From Sperchopsis tessellata (taxonomy: Eukaryota > Arthropoda > Insecta > Coleoptera > Hydrophilidae), in assembly GCA_033557685.1 (NCBI GenBank), contig JAWQRN010000147.1, positions 1 through 36,017 on the forward strand: a DNA stretch of 36,017 nucleotides. Direction: 5' to 3'. This document shows positions 22,401 through 32,837 of the stretch, one piece after another. The notes beneath the pieces are model-generated. The model did no database searches and was not told the origin of the DNA. It saw nothing but the letters and a program-made list of their open reading frames with translations. The position numbers and the translations under genes were made by a program. The first letter of the stretch is position 1; every line of letters starts with the position of its first letter.

Positions 22401-23039
22401 TTCTTCAATCAATATTTCCATCGGGACGCAAAGGTTTAAATTGAAACAATTGGTCATGCAACTTTTTCCTTAAAAACACACTATCAAATTTAATAAGCTA
22501 CTTATACATACACATACTAATACAATATGTATTTAAAAAGCTATATACAGCCTCGTTATTTTGCAGTATGTTCGAAAGCTGGTGTCGTAGAAATGCTGCC
22601 CGCGGTTGGTTTTTTTATTATAAATAAGTTCAGGAAGATTTACATAATCTGAGATATTTTACTCTAGAGCACACGAATTTGTCGTTAAAATAAATTAACA
22701 ACAAAAAAAATATGGTAATATAGCTGGTTAACTGGTTGCCGGTATTGAACGTATAGCAGTGTTGAAGGCACGGCTTCTATTTGCAATGCAGACTAGCTAG
22801 AGTAGGTACTCTCATTTGTGGAGTACAGATTGAAACGTATGTATTATACTTCTCTTAAAGGAGATAGTCCGGTCCAGCATTAACTCGAGATACATTTCAC
22901 CTCCGGATGGATATATCTTTATTTAGGAATTTAATAGGTGTTTCTATAAGTATCTTGCTACTTTAATAAGATGACTAATAGGAATCCCGCCATTTGGTAT
23001 ATCTCTTTAATCCCGCGACTGCTTGCACTGTTTTTTTTT
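22401..23039. other. Unassigned long-intron sequence
   Basis: AT-rich; no ORF, RNA gene or repeat family recognised. Confidence 0.4.
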
Positions 23040-23350
23040 AAACAATCTACACAGCTTCCGTTTTGCAGCCACCTGCTTGCTGTCTCTTGATGACAATTTT
23101 ATTTCGTTTTGAGTGGGGACTCTAAACCTCCACGTTGAGTAATTCTAGATTTTTTAATTAATTTTTACCGCGCAGTTTTTACGCTACCAGGGCTAATTGG
23201 GCGCACTATTAAAACTACCTAACGACCTTACACAAGACACTTTTTGAATTAATTCGGATGAAATACATACGAGTTGGGATTCGAAACCGCACCAGAAAGA
23301 TCACAGTATCACCAGAGCGATGACCATATGGCCACTTGGCCGCCTAATCC
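23040..23350 (-). repeat. tRNA-derived SINE-like repeat
   Basis: Reading minus from about 23348, GGCGGCCAAGTGGCCATATG holds a pol III A-box-like element (23330-23341), followed about 40 bp later by a B-box, GGTTTCGAATCCC (23276-23288). This is the arrangement of a tRNA head. A full tRNA fold is not supported and unrelated sequence follows, as in a SINE body, ending near an A/T run around 23030. The tail boundary is a guess. Confidence 0.5.
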
Positions 23351-23689
23351 TGGATTATAAATACATATAATCTTACCTTCTGGTAATTACTGGTTGATTT
23401 ACATTTACAAAATATTTCATAGAAGTACTATGGTACATATCTATGTCTACCTAACCATCAAAGAAAACATCATGTTCAAGAAAATAGCAGTAATCTAACT
23501 TTTCGAAAAAACAAATCTATTATTTAATATTGAAACTTTGGATGATTCATGTAACTAATGATTTTTTTTTTTAGTAAATTGAAGTAAAACATATTGATTT
23601 TCAAAAAAAAAATATTTGCAGTGTGCATGAAAGTAGTAGTTCTTCAAAAAAAAAACAATATTCTAAAACAAATTATTTAGTAATTAATT

Positions 23690-24579
23690 AATATGTGGTC
23701 GTATAGCCTTTTCTTCGCATCTACGTGGCATAGACTCTACCAAATTTTGACAGTGCTAAACACTAATTGATTTCTAAGCTGTTTCAATGGTTTGCAATAA
23801 ATCTTCTCAATTTTTTGGATTTACCAAGGAAACTGCCTTTTTCACATCCACCCATAAATTCTCTATAGGGTTTAAATCTAGTGATTGTGGGGGTCAAACC
23901 ATAAAGTTGAATTTATTTTCGTCGAACTAATTTTTTACCTCCCGAGAAGTATGCTTTGGGTCGTTATCTTGTAGAAATACCCATCTTAAAGGCATCACTT
24001 CTTCATGAAAGGTAACACTACATTCTCTTAAATATGTACGCATACATCAGTAGTCATCGTTTCCTTAATACAATAAATAGGACCTGTGCCATACCAAGAA
24101 TAGCCGTGTAGTACAACACTGTTTCGTCTGTGTTCAAAATATCTTCAGGATTATAAGTTCTTAATACATACAGCAATTGTCAGCTGCTGGATCATCAGAA
24201 TCTTGATTTTACCCGTGAAGTTTTTTCTATATAATATAAAACCTCTCCTTCCACCTTGTAAGCCACCCGTGGCTTTAAACTACTTGTTTAAAATTATTTG
24301 CCTTTTGCAGAATGATGTTACGGTTAAATGGGCTGGCTTCTTTAAACCAAATGAACAAAGCATTATCTACTGTTAGGCATTTCCCTTCACGTTTTATTTA
24401 TATTAATTTACTAATCATATTACTGTTTATTTCGTCACGTGTTTTTAATAATTTTGAGAGAGACGATTGAGGGGATTCCTAATTTCAATGCCGCTTTCCT
24501 TTGTGCACATTTTTTTAAATTAAATAAATAGCATCTTATTTTTTACACTTAAATCCACTCTTTTTCTGTTGGTTGCCAT
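23690..24579 (-). pseudogene. Tc1-like transposase pseudogene (second lineage)
   Basis: It starts at ATG 24579-24577 with MATNRKRVDLSVKNKM. Later blocks, across frames, are KATGGLQGGRRGFILY, QDNDPKHTSREVKN, SLDLNPIENLWVDVKKAV and NLVESMPRRCEE. QDNDPKHTSR and LNPIENLW are the second and third catalytic regions of Tc1 DD34E transposases. Many stops and frameshifts make it defunct. It is a different lineage from the element at 15.1-16.1 kb, judged by its catalytic-region residues. Confidence 0.87.
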
Positions 24580-25220
24580 TGTTTATTGGGATAAATTTAA
24601 ACAGAAACATTTTTAAACACAACACCAATACGACACGCACAACTGGAACACTGAACAAGATTCTGAAATAAACAGTAATGAATTCTAGTTAAAATGTCGT
24701 TTTTCGGCCAGATTCTAAGTACAATTTTTTTTATCGCAATTACTTAATAGATAGTTTTCCCCACCTTTTTCAACAGATAAAAACCGGTAAAAGTTGAAAA
24801 AAAAAACCGAGAAACCGGATACAATTTATTATATTTGTATAAAGTGATTTTAAGTGCAAGTAATATGTACATAAATAGATTCTAATATCCGAAAGTATGA
24901 TTCTAATAAACAGCTATAATGCAGCGGATTTTCAAATTTTTAATCGGCTTTTTCAATTTGATTCTATAAAACGGCTGATTATAATAACGAGTAAGCGCGT
25001 TTGTATTGTAAATTTAGTATTGATTACACTGGTCTGCGGTTTGTTTAATTCTTTTTTCTGAGGTCAAGATTTTTATAGCTGTTCTTTTATATTTAGTGCA
25101 TGTTGAATTCAAAAATATAACCGATCAGGTAAAGTTTTTTTACTACCTCAATTTTTAGAAAGTTGGTATTATGGAAATAAATCATATAACAGTTATGAAA
25201 CTATGGTGTGTATTGTCACA
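24580..25220. other. Unassigned long-intron sequence, includes 5' flank of the Tc1-like relic
   Basis: AT-rich with no recognised gene. The terminal repeat of the adjacent Tc1-like element was not identified. Confidence 0.4.
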
Positions 25221-25224
25221 AAGC

Positions 25225-25890
25225 ACTTAGACTTGCAGTAAGTGTAAAGTCTATATACGAAATGATACAGAAACACCGTTATTGTTGCAGAAAGGATCTT
25301 TTAAAGGACTTTCGTGTCTGCAAGCATGTTCACATTCCAGCGGTCCAGGGTCTGGTAGCTCTCGTCCATCACTTGAATGTCTTGATGAAAGCGCACACCT
25401 TGTTCCTCGCTGTAATCCCCACAGCTTTCAGGAAAGTAATCTAAATGCAAGTTAAGAAAGTACATCTTTATGGATATACGTGCACCAAGAACTTGAAGCT
25501 CAGCAGGAGTTCCTCGACAACATATTCATATCCTGACGTCCTATGGTTGCCCAGAAAGTTCTTGATTATCTTCTTCGATACTCTCATCAAATTTAGCATC
25601 TTTCGTGTGCTCCCTGATCTGAGGGCCGTCAAAAATATATGTCTGTACTTTCTTTGTTGAGTGCCTTGACAACATTTTTCATATGACCAAGTTTGATGTG
25701 GAACGGCGGAAGTATAATTTTCTGAGGATTCACGAGAACTTGTGAGAGAACATTGTGCGAACCCGGTTTCAGGAGCCAAGCTTCCCAGACGAGTTTGACA
25801 TAGTGCTCCTTGTCTGCTCGAATATCCCACAGGCATAGAAAACAGATGTATTTGGTGCAGCCGTCTTGTAGACCCAGTACTAAAGACACA
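25225..25890 (-). pseudogene. Relic of an unnamed repetitive insect protein family (LGLQ..YTK..CFLC type)
   Basis: Reading minus from 25890: LVLGLQDGCTKYICFLCLWD, EHYVKLVWEAWLLKPGSHNV, VNPQKIILPPFHIKLGHMKN, VVKALNKE, then frame-shifted KIIKNFLGNHRTSGYEYVVE and RHESPLKDPFCNNNGVSV. I recognise this as a family of 'uncharacterized' proteins present in many copies in insect genomes (for example aphids), presumably transposon-encoded. I know of no established function. The C-x2-C of CFLC and the HIKLG motif may be metal or active-site features. The copy lacks its N-terminus and has several frameshifts. Confidence 0.65.
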
Positions 25891-26489
25891 ACATGTAATT
25901 AATACAGTGTTAACTAGCTAATAATAATACCTTTTCTAGGTCTCAAACATATACTAAAGTTCCTGAAAAGGCCGTTTCTTCCATATTAATTGTATTTATG
26001 TACTATTTCATATATTTAATGTACGTTTGATGTGAATGTAAGTTTGCTTTGTGACACCACATCATAGTTTCATAAGCGTGATCTGATTTATTATCGTAAT
26101 ACCTACTTTCTAAAAATCGAGAAAGTAAAACAACCTGATTGAGCAAAATGGGTAATATTTTTGAATTCAGCATGCATTAAATATAAAAGGACAGCTATAC
26201 AAATCATGACCTCAAAAATGACGCAGAGCAGTGTTCTTTAACTTTTTGTGAAAACAGGTTATAACCTGACAATACATTGCTCAGAACAATTAAGAGATAT
26301 TTCATAAAAATGACAATAAGAGCAACAGTTAAAAAAATAACACCTGCAAATATGTTTATATTTTAACTGCAACATTTGCAAACCAGAAATCGAACAAATT
26401 GTAGCGATTTTTGCTTGTTCTAACGTGATCGACGCTGAAGAATGTTTATACTTTTTAAGTTACTAGTGGTGATTTTGACTTATACTGAA
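25891..26489. other. Unassigned long-intron sequence
   Basis: No coding signal or repeat family recognised. Confidence 0.4.
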
Positions 26490-26655
26490 ATGACAGAGCA
26501 CCATTATCAGTCTAAAACAGAGGCTTGGAGAGCTATAATTCAAATAGAACGTAGACGAACACAATAAGCTGTTGCCAAATTACTTGGAGTGAGCGAAAGT
26601 GTAATTTCTCGAGATGTTCGGCGACAAGGTCGGTCAGCATCAACAATATCAAAAG
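26490..26655 (+). pseudogene. Tc1/mariner-like transposase N-terminal fragment
   Basis: From ATG 26490 it reads MTEHHYQSKTEAWRAIIQIE, RRRTQ, an in-frame TAA, then AVAKLLGVSESVISRDVRRQ and GRSAST. This fits the first helix-turn-helix of Tc1 transposases ('...VARRLGVS.SVVSR...R...TGS'). Nothing downstream continues the protein, so it is truncated after about 55 residues. Confidence 0.65.
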
Positions 26656-28630
26656 TGCAAATGAATCACCCTGTATATTCAAAAGTATTTCAAATTGGTA
26701 GCTTTAGTTACTTCCTAAAACGTTTATTTGAAGGTTTTTCTTGTAAGCTTATCAGACAACGAGATATTGGCACTTTACATTATTTTTTGTACATACTGTA
26801 TAATAAAACAGCAATGTGATTGTCGATTAGGTTGAAAAATTAGGATGGTGTAATATGTAACCACTGTATTTGTATAATGATATCAATTGTTGAAAATTGA
26901 TTCCCTGGTAGGGTCTTTGTTTCATTAATTTCTAGCATTTTTTTGTTTCTTTATATTATAGTTGTTAGGGTGTTTTTTATTAGTCAATTGATATAGATTG
27001 TTCTTTCATTTGTAAGTTCACAAATTCCCAAGTCACAGACAAACAAAATAGTAAATTTTAGTATGAAAATTCAGTTTAAAATGTAAAATACTTCCTACAT
27101 TAAATTTCATATAACGTAGAATGGCTTTAAACGAGTCTCCTTTGTGTCATTTGTTTAGTTCTCCGTTAATATCATACCTAAAGCCATAGAAAACATATTG
27201 ATGAGTGACACAATTGGAACGACTCGAAGACGTCTCGTACTACATACCGGCAAATGTCTAAGCCGGCACTGTACGAGACGTACATCCGACGAATACCGAG
27301 TTGGGCCGATCAATACGAGAACCCCCTCATTGCAACCTGTGTAGTGCAATATTACAATTTTATGGCAAAACTTTATAGTTTTTTGCTCCCCGGGCGCCTA
27401 GTGGGGCCCCGCGCTCCCAGAAAAAGCCGGTAATATGAAATCGTTACAGCGACCGGGCGTAGGCTTCGACAAGGTGTGGTTCACACTTATTAATGCAGAT
27501 TCCTTGGGTGATTGCGTTTTATGAAGATGCTCGGGGACTCCACTCTGTGGTGGTGGTGGTGGAGACGACTTCGGTTCGAGGTGCTTTGGCCTCTTTATTG
27601 ACATCCCTCATTCGCATTTACTTAGAGAAGGCTTTTTTTCTCGCTGGGGAATAAGGCGTGAAACGGATGAGAAAAAAATTCGTTTGCTTTCTTTGCATTT
27701 GCGTATTCTTTCCGAATTTTTACAAGGGCATTTAGTTATTTGAAAAGGGGACATTTCGATATTCGGCGGTACTTAAAAGGGAACTTAAAAAACTAAGATA
27801 ATTCAGTTCACGCATTAAACAAGTCAAATTGTATTTTATAAAATTGTTGTTATTAAGTTACTTCAATAAAAAATACAGATCAAACCGAATTGGCGGTTCA
27901 ATTCTTATTTTTAATGGTAATAATTTGGGTAATTTTCTATACAACAGGACAACAATATTTCCTAAACATCCCTCGTCTAAGGAAGTAAGTTTTAGATGGT
28001 AAGATCGTAATAAAAGTTGTACGACTGTATGGAGTATCTAATGGTATTGTTGACAAATAGGTCAACATAGAAAGGGTGAGCTTTGTCAATAAAAATTTGT
28101 ATATTCATACACGGGCTCACGAGCCTTACGGGATGGCCTTTTTTCTATCCAATCTTCCTTCGCATACCCACAGAAAACCGCATACAAAAAAATCGCACAA
28201 AATATGACTATATTGAAAGTTAAGGATACGTTCTATAATTTTCTAAAACCGCATTAAACCAAAGCAATGAGTTAAAATAAACCGAAAATCGCATAAAAAA
28301 GTTATATGAAAATTTTGGAAAATAAGAATGCATGAAGATAATTTATTTATTTTTTTTCTGACAATGTAATCCGTAATTAAACATTGCGATGATGATTTTA
28401 CTAATTTCTTGTGCAGTTTCAGATACCCAGAGATACAATTCCTTTGTTTAAGTTAGAATTTAAAGGCTCGTTTAGAATTTGTGCCGTTAACACGAAAATG
28501 ATACTCCAATTTACCTTCACGAATTGTATTTGAGGGGAACGAGTTCTTCTTACACTTCACTATTGCTTTCTGGATCTTCGACGGTGTCGAATGTTATACG
28601 AATAATATCTCTTAAGGCATTATCCACAAA
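26656..28630. other. Long-intron sequence with a GC- and CpG-rich island at about 27210-27610
   Basis: Most of the stretch is featureless AT-rich DNA. The exception is about 27210-27610, which is markedly richer in G+C and CpG and includes a (GGT)n run at 27549-27562. On the minus strand it carries a 68-codon ORF with five consecutive prolines (27398-27604). I do not recognise its product and cannot show it is a gene. Confidence 0.45.
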
Positions 28631-28639
28631 CAATTCTCG

Positions 28640-29300
28640 TTAAAGGTACCAAAACCATCTTCACTAATTTCATGTGCCAAAGGAATAATGTCAGATAATA
28701 CTGTCGATGTTTGCTTTTCAGCAGGGATTTAAAGTTAGAGGTCCTTTTTTCCAAATGTTAGTTACAGTTATTGACTCATTTTCGAAATTATCCAAAATAA
28801 ACTGATAAGTGCGCTTAACGTAATATTTTTAAAAAATAGCAATTATGCCTTGATCTAATGAAACTATACAATTGGATGTTCTAAATGCGGATGGCCTGCT
28901 GCATTATCAACAATTAATAGAACTTGAAAATCGAGCGCTTTCTCCTTCATATATATTTCAACTTCTGGTACAAAGCAATCATTAAAAACATTAACAATGT
29001 TACTCGATCTTTGCCTGCTTTAAACCCACTTGCTTTTTTCTCAGTCTTTATGATATAAGTTCGACTAGGCATTTTTTCCCAAATAATCGTGTCTTCAGTG
29101 TTAAATTTTTCAGAAATTTGTTTCTCTGTTTCTTCATCTGCTGATGCAACCTCACCTGTAATCTCGTTATGAAATGCGTTTCTTAAAAAAAAAAAAAAAC
29201 AGTTAGCCATCCACAGCCACCAATATTCTTTATCGGTCTGGGAATCGGAAGAAGATGGCTCCGCTTGTTTCATCTGTTCGTAAAAGCGACGAGATTCTTG
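28640..29300 (-). pseudogene. Tigger/pogo-like DDE transposase pseudogene
   Basis: Minus strand: FYEQMKQAEPSSSDSQTDKE, NAFHNEITGEVASADEETEK, FNTEDTIIWEKMPSRTYIIK, KKASGFKAGKDRVTLL, then after a gap NDCFVPEVEIYMKEKALDFQ, VLLIVDNAAGHPHLE and a degraded SLDQGIIAIF. This matches the CENP-B/jerky/Tigger DDE superfamily (F.N.DET.LFWK..P.RTY; A.G.K..KDR.TLL; L.VDNA.GHP). The first catalytic block reads NTEDT instead of N-x-DET, and a run of A's at 29190-29203 and several stops show decay. Confidence 0.85.
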
Positions 29301-29999
29301 TTTAAATTAATAACCACTATAAGTATTCTTCGTTGAGTTAAATCTTCAAAATAAAAATTAGCAAAATGTAGACTTACGATATTCAAAAGACAAAAACCTA
29401 CTCACTTGCAAAATTCTATAATAAACTTTTCGAACACTCACTGCTTATATGTATACTACCTAACTGCGAAAGTCAGAATGTACATACTCCATAAAAATGG
29501 GAACCAACGAAATACGCTATTGGTATATGTACATATATAAAAGAGAACCCCAGCAAAATCGCGTTGCAAGTCTTATACCGACTTACCCCACAAACAATGC
29601 TTTGTTTTATAAATAGAGTCTTAAGACATTTAACTTTATCGTTTATAATGTAGTTTCCAAAAAGGGAGATTATTTTATGTGGACTTAAATTGGGAGAAAA
29701 CAGGGCAGTTGTGAAATAGCGAGTTGCCTTCACCATTACTTTAAATCATTGCCCAATTCTGTGGAACATATTTCATGTTAAAGTGATAGATATGGAGGGC
29801 AAATCCTAAACTAGGTTGTGGCTGCCATGCGCTTAACTGATGTATAGGAAATTACTCACTTCGAAAATATAGATCTTAATTTTCTAGTGGTAGGGCACAG
29901 TGGTATGGAATGCGCCTCTATGCACTCTGCCATTTCTCCAGAACTAAAAAGGTTTGGATAAGCAGGTTGACCTCAACACTGGAAAATGATAGTTCGATG
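29301..29999. other. Unassigned long-intron sequence
   Basis: An 87-codon minus ORF at 29473-29736 matches nothing known to me. Part may be the distal end of the Bel/Pao LTR described next. Confidence 0.4.
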
Positions 30000-30201
30000 G
30001 CCTTGGTGATTTAGTCACTACTTATTATTTATACTCGAATGACCATCTTCCTTTTTTAAATAAGAATAAATTAAACTACCTCTTGAGTTGAAATACCAGA
30101 CGAGACTGCATGAAAGGACACTAACATCCTAAAGTGGTGCAGGTGGGGGTGTGCGATCCTCAAGCCGGCACTTACAAAGGCAGGTACCTAGATTTAAGGT
30201 T
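30000..30201 (-). repeat. 3' LTR (core) of the Bel/Pao relic
   Basis: Partner of 32651-32837 in direct orientation. It lies immediately beyond the integrase tail, where the 3' LTR should be. Confidence 0.6.
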
Positions 30202-30399
30202 TATTTTAACATATTTTTTATAATGAATAAATTTTGATTATTCGTTAATCATTTATAAACATAATACACAATAGTTACTGAACAAAACAAAAAACAAACA
30301 AAAGTTTATCACATTCATGTGTCGCAGCACAGTAAAATCTTTTTCACGTATCACTTAAAGCACATCTCCTAGTTGACTCCGTCGTATAATGGAGATTCT

Positions 30400-31172
30400 G
30401 TTTACTGCTCACTTCATAATGCCGGAGTTGGTACTAATGGAGACAACTATGGTGGTGGTGCCATCCTTCCCTGGACGAAGTTGACTTATCCTACCGAGGA
30501 GCCACTACTATGTCGAAGTTGACTTATCCTACCGAGGAACCACTACTATGGAGGAATGTTGTCTTCGTTGATAAGGACCATCGATCCCACATGTACATCG
30601 TTTATTCCATTTGGATCTTTGCTGTAGCAACAATAAATATTCTTTGCGCCATCGAGTCCAGAAATGTTGACGGTTTTGTTCCGCGTATTGCCAACGCGAT
30701 AAACGATTTTTTGCCTATAAAGTAAAGTCCGGTTCTACTGGGGTCGTTAGTGGTTCTCCAATTAAGAAATGACCCGAGGTAAGGAAATGACGATCATTAG
30801 CATCGTTGGAGATATGACAGAAGGGTCTGGAATTAAGACATGCCTCGATTCTTGCTAGTATAGAATTCATCTCTTCGAAATTGAGACTGATGCCTTTTAT
30901 GATCCTTTACAGAATGGCGCTTGACAGATTTGACATTTGTTTCCCAAGAACCACCGAAAGTTGGCGATCGTGGTGGAAAAAAATGCTACGAAATATTACT
31001 TGATGTTAGGGCATCAATGACGGTTTGGAACTTAATTGATTTAAAGAGGGACTCTTTAACTGCTCTTATAAAATTTGTGGTATTTTCCGAGGAGAAATCG
31101 ATTACATGCCCACGCCTGGAAATAAATCGCCTTAAAGCGGCTAAAAATGATTCTGCTGATAATTTTAATTAA
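30400..31172 (-). pseudogene. Bel/Pao integrase and C-terminal DUF5641-type relic
   Basis: Minus strand: LRRFISRRGHVIDFSSENTT (position of the catalytic D in 'D.GTNF'), FFPPRSPTFGGSWETNVKSV (the 'PP..P.FGG.WE' catalytic Glu block), HFLTSGHFLIGEPLTTPVEP, NRLSRWQYAEQNRQHFWTRW, RKEYLLLLQQRSKWN and DVHVGSMVLINEDNIPP. The last block is the Pao-type tail. It carries a 37-bp tandem duplication (30476-30512 and 30514-30550) that repeats part of the tail. Multiple stops are present. Confidence 0.88.
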
Positions 31173-31444
31173 TATTCGATTTACAACGATACTACACAGT
31201 TGAATGAATTAATATCAAACAATTTTGGCGTAATCTCATGCTATCAACCTTTTGAAGTTTAGAACAGTGCGATTACTTTAAAAACTCAGGACATTTATAA
31301 ACTGTATGAGGGGGATTTTTGAAATAACAACATACACATTAATTCAATACGTAGACTTCTACCACCACAGTAAATATCTTCAGGTTTTCTGGGAAATAAC
31401 TTTGTGTTGGCTTTTCCATTCGCCGTTGCAAGGGATATTATCAA

Positions 31445-31555
31445 GCCATGCAGCTATGATAAAAGCTACAGGCAGGTGCCGAACAGCTCGAAAGTGCTAA
31501 GTATAAATTGACATGTAGCTGGTCGGCACCTGAATTTAGCACTTAGCTGCATGGC
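31445..31555. repeat. Nested inverted repeats within the Bel/Pao relic
   Basis: GCCATGCAGCT (31445-31455) pairs with AGCTGCATGGC (31545-31555). AGGTGCCGAACAGCT (31474-31488) pairs with AGCTGGTCGGCACCT (31517-31531), with one mismatch. AAGTGCTAA pairs with TTAGCACTT inside. Together they could fold into a ~110-nt hairpin, or this may be a small foldback insertion. It sits between the Gag and integrase relics, where the deletion of pol occurred. Confidence 0.8.
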
Positions 31556-31689
31556 ATTCTATAATTAGCAATTTTTACAGTTACATGTCTTGATACTGTC
31601 AAAAACCTTTATTCTTCTCGGAACAGAAATGATTCATTTAAATTTTCTCACAATTCTAATGTTAAAGATCTTTATTCTAAAAATTCGAT

Positions 31690-32100
31690 TAGACAAGTTA
31701 ATTTTGGGACTTCGGTTGTTAATTTTGATTGCCATTCCCGATTCGTACCGTAATTTAATTTTTCCATTATTATCGGGATTGCTAAAGCATCCCATTTATC
31801 CGTAGGTTGTTTTAGGACTTTTAAGGCTTCTATATTTGTTTTACCTCGTTAATTAATTGTCTTAATAAAGTGCTTTGGGATTTTGTTTATCGACAAAAAT
31901 AGACAATGCCTCAACGGTATTAAAAACATCGCCTTTCAAACAAGATTCAAAGTAATGTAATTTCTGATAATTGTTTAAGTCCGTTCTAACGTGAATTAAA
32001 GACTGGAAGGTATCGTGGAAACTAGATCAGCCTGAAAAGCTTCCAGAAAAGATAGGTAAATTTAACTCAGGTAATTTTATGGATAATTCTTGCGTACGTT
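31690..32100 (-). pseudogene. Bel/Pao Gag (DUF1759-like) relic
   Basis: Minus strand, with frame changes: LPELNLPIFSG, SFQADLVS, FHDTFQSLIHVRTDLNNYQK, LHYFESCLKGDVFNTVEALS. The family pattern is 'LP.L.LP.F.G....W..F.D.F..LIH....L....K..YL...L.G.A...I...'. Upstream, towards 32400, the N-terminal part is too degraded to read confidently. Confidence 0.7.
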
Positions 32101-32650
32101 GATTTTGCGCAGCATCAGTTAGAACCGAGAGGTTTTTATCTACAAATTTAGCAATTTTTGCTAATAAATTATAATATAAATTTTCGAAATTTGTCCATTA
32201 AGTTTTCGTTTGCTTTGTTAATTTCCGAGACGTACAAAGGGGTTCGATTTGAGACTAAATTTTGTCGTATTGTTTGTAAGCCTAGGCTAGATCTGGTCTA
32301 CGGAATTTTAATTCATCCAAATCGTCACCTCCCATGAAATTGGTTGTTTTCTTTAAATCGATTTTGTTTCGTCTTTGTTCTCTCACGCTCAACTGTTAAC
32401 TATACCAAATCTGCCATTTCCCAGTTATTGTTAATTAATATGGATTTTAAATAAATACAATATACTAGGAAGAATATTGGGTGTTTAGAAGTTTTGTATA
32501 TAGGAGGCTTAGAAGAGGGAATAACCACCTTATTCCGGATCCTGTGTAGATTTAGAGACTTTTTTTCGTAAATTGTGTTCTCGCTGCAGGCTGTAGAACT
32601 TTTTGATTCGGGCTGATAATTGATTCGACTCGAAGATAGATCAATGTTGT

Positions 32651-32837
32651 GACCTTGTTGATTTAGTCACTACTTATACTCGAAGGACCATCTTACTTTT
32701 TGAAGTAATAAAAAATTAAAGACTAATTTTCACAGGTTTACTTTTTGAAACTCTAGACAAGACTACCCGATAGGACAATGATACTCTTCAGTGGTGCAAG
32801 TGGGGGGGGGGGTGTCCAGGAACCTACATTTAAGGTT
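32651..32837 (-). repeat. 5' LTR (core) of the Bel/Pao relic
   Basis: It aligns with 30000-30201 with many substitutions and indels. It includes a run of ten G's near 32801, expanded relative to the other copy. Confidence 0.6.

Larger units (their letters stand above)
30000..32837 (-). mobile_element. Bel/Pao LTR retrotransposon, minus strand, internally deleted
   Basis: Two direct repeats, about 30000-30201 and 32651-32837, share GATTTAGTCACTACTTAT, ACTCGAA.GACCATCTT, AGTGGTGCA.GTGGGGG and ACCTA.ATTTAAGGTT, and flank retroviral coding relics. In minus order these are a Gag (DUF1759-like) relic, then an integrase with a DUF5641-type tail. The repeats are therefore most simply the 5' LTR (high coordinates) and 3' LTR. 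Protease, RT and RNase H, normally between gag and integrase, are absent, leaving a 2.8-kb copy. Exact LTR ends and target-site duplications were not resolved. LTR divergence is visibly large, so the insertion is old. Confidence 0.75.
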
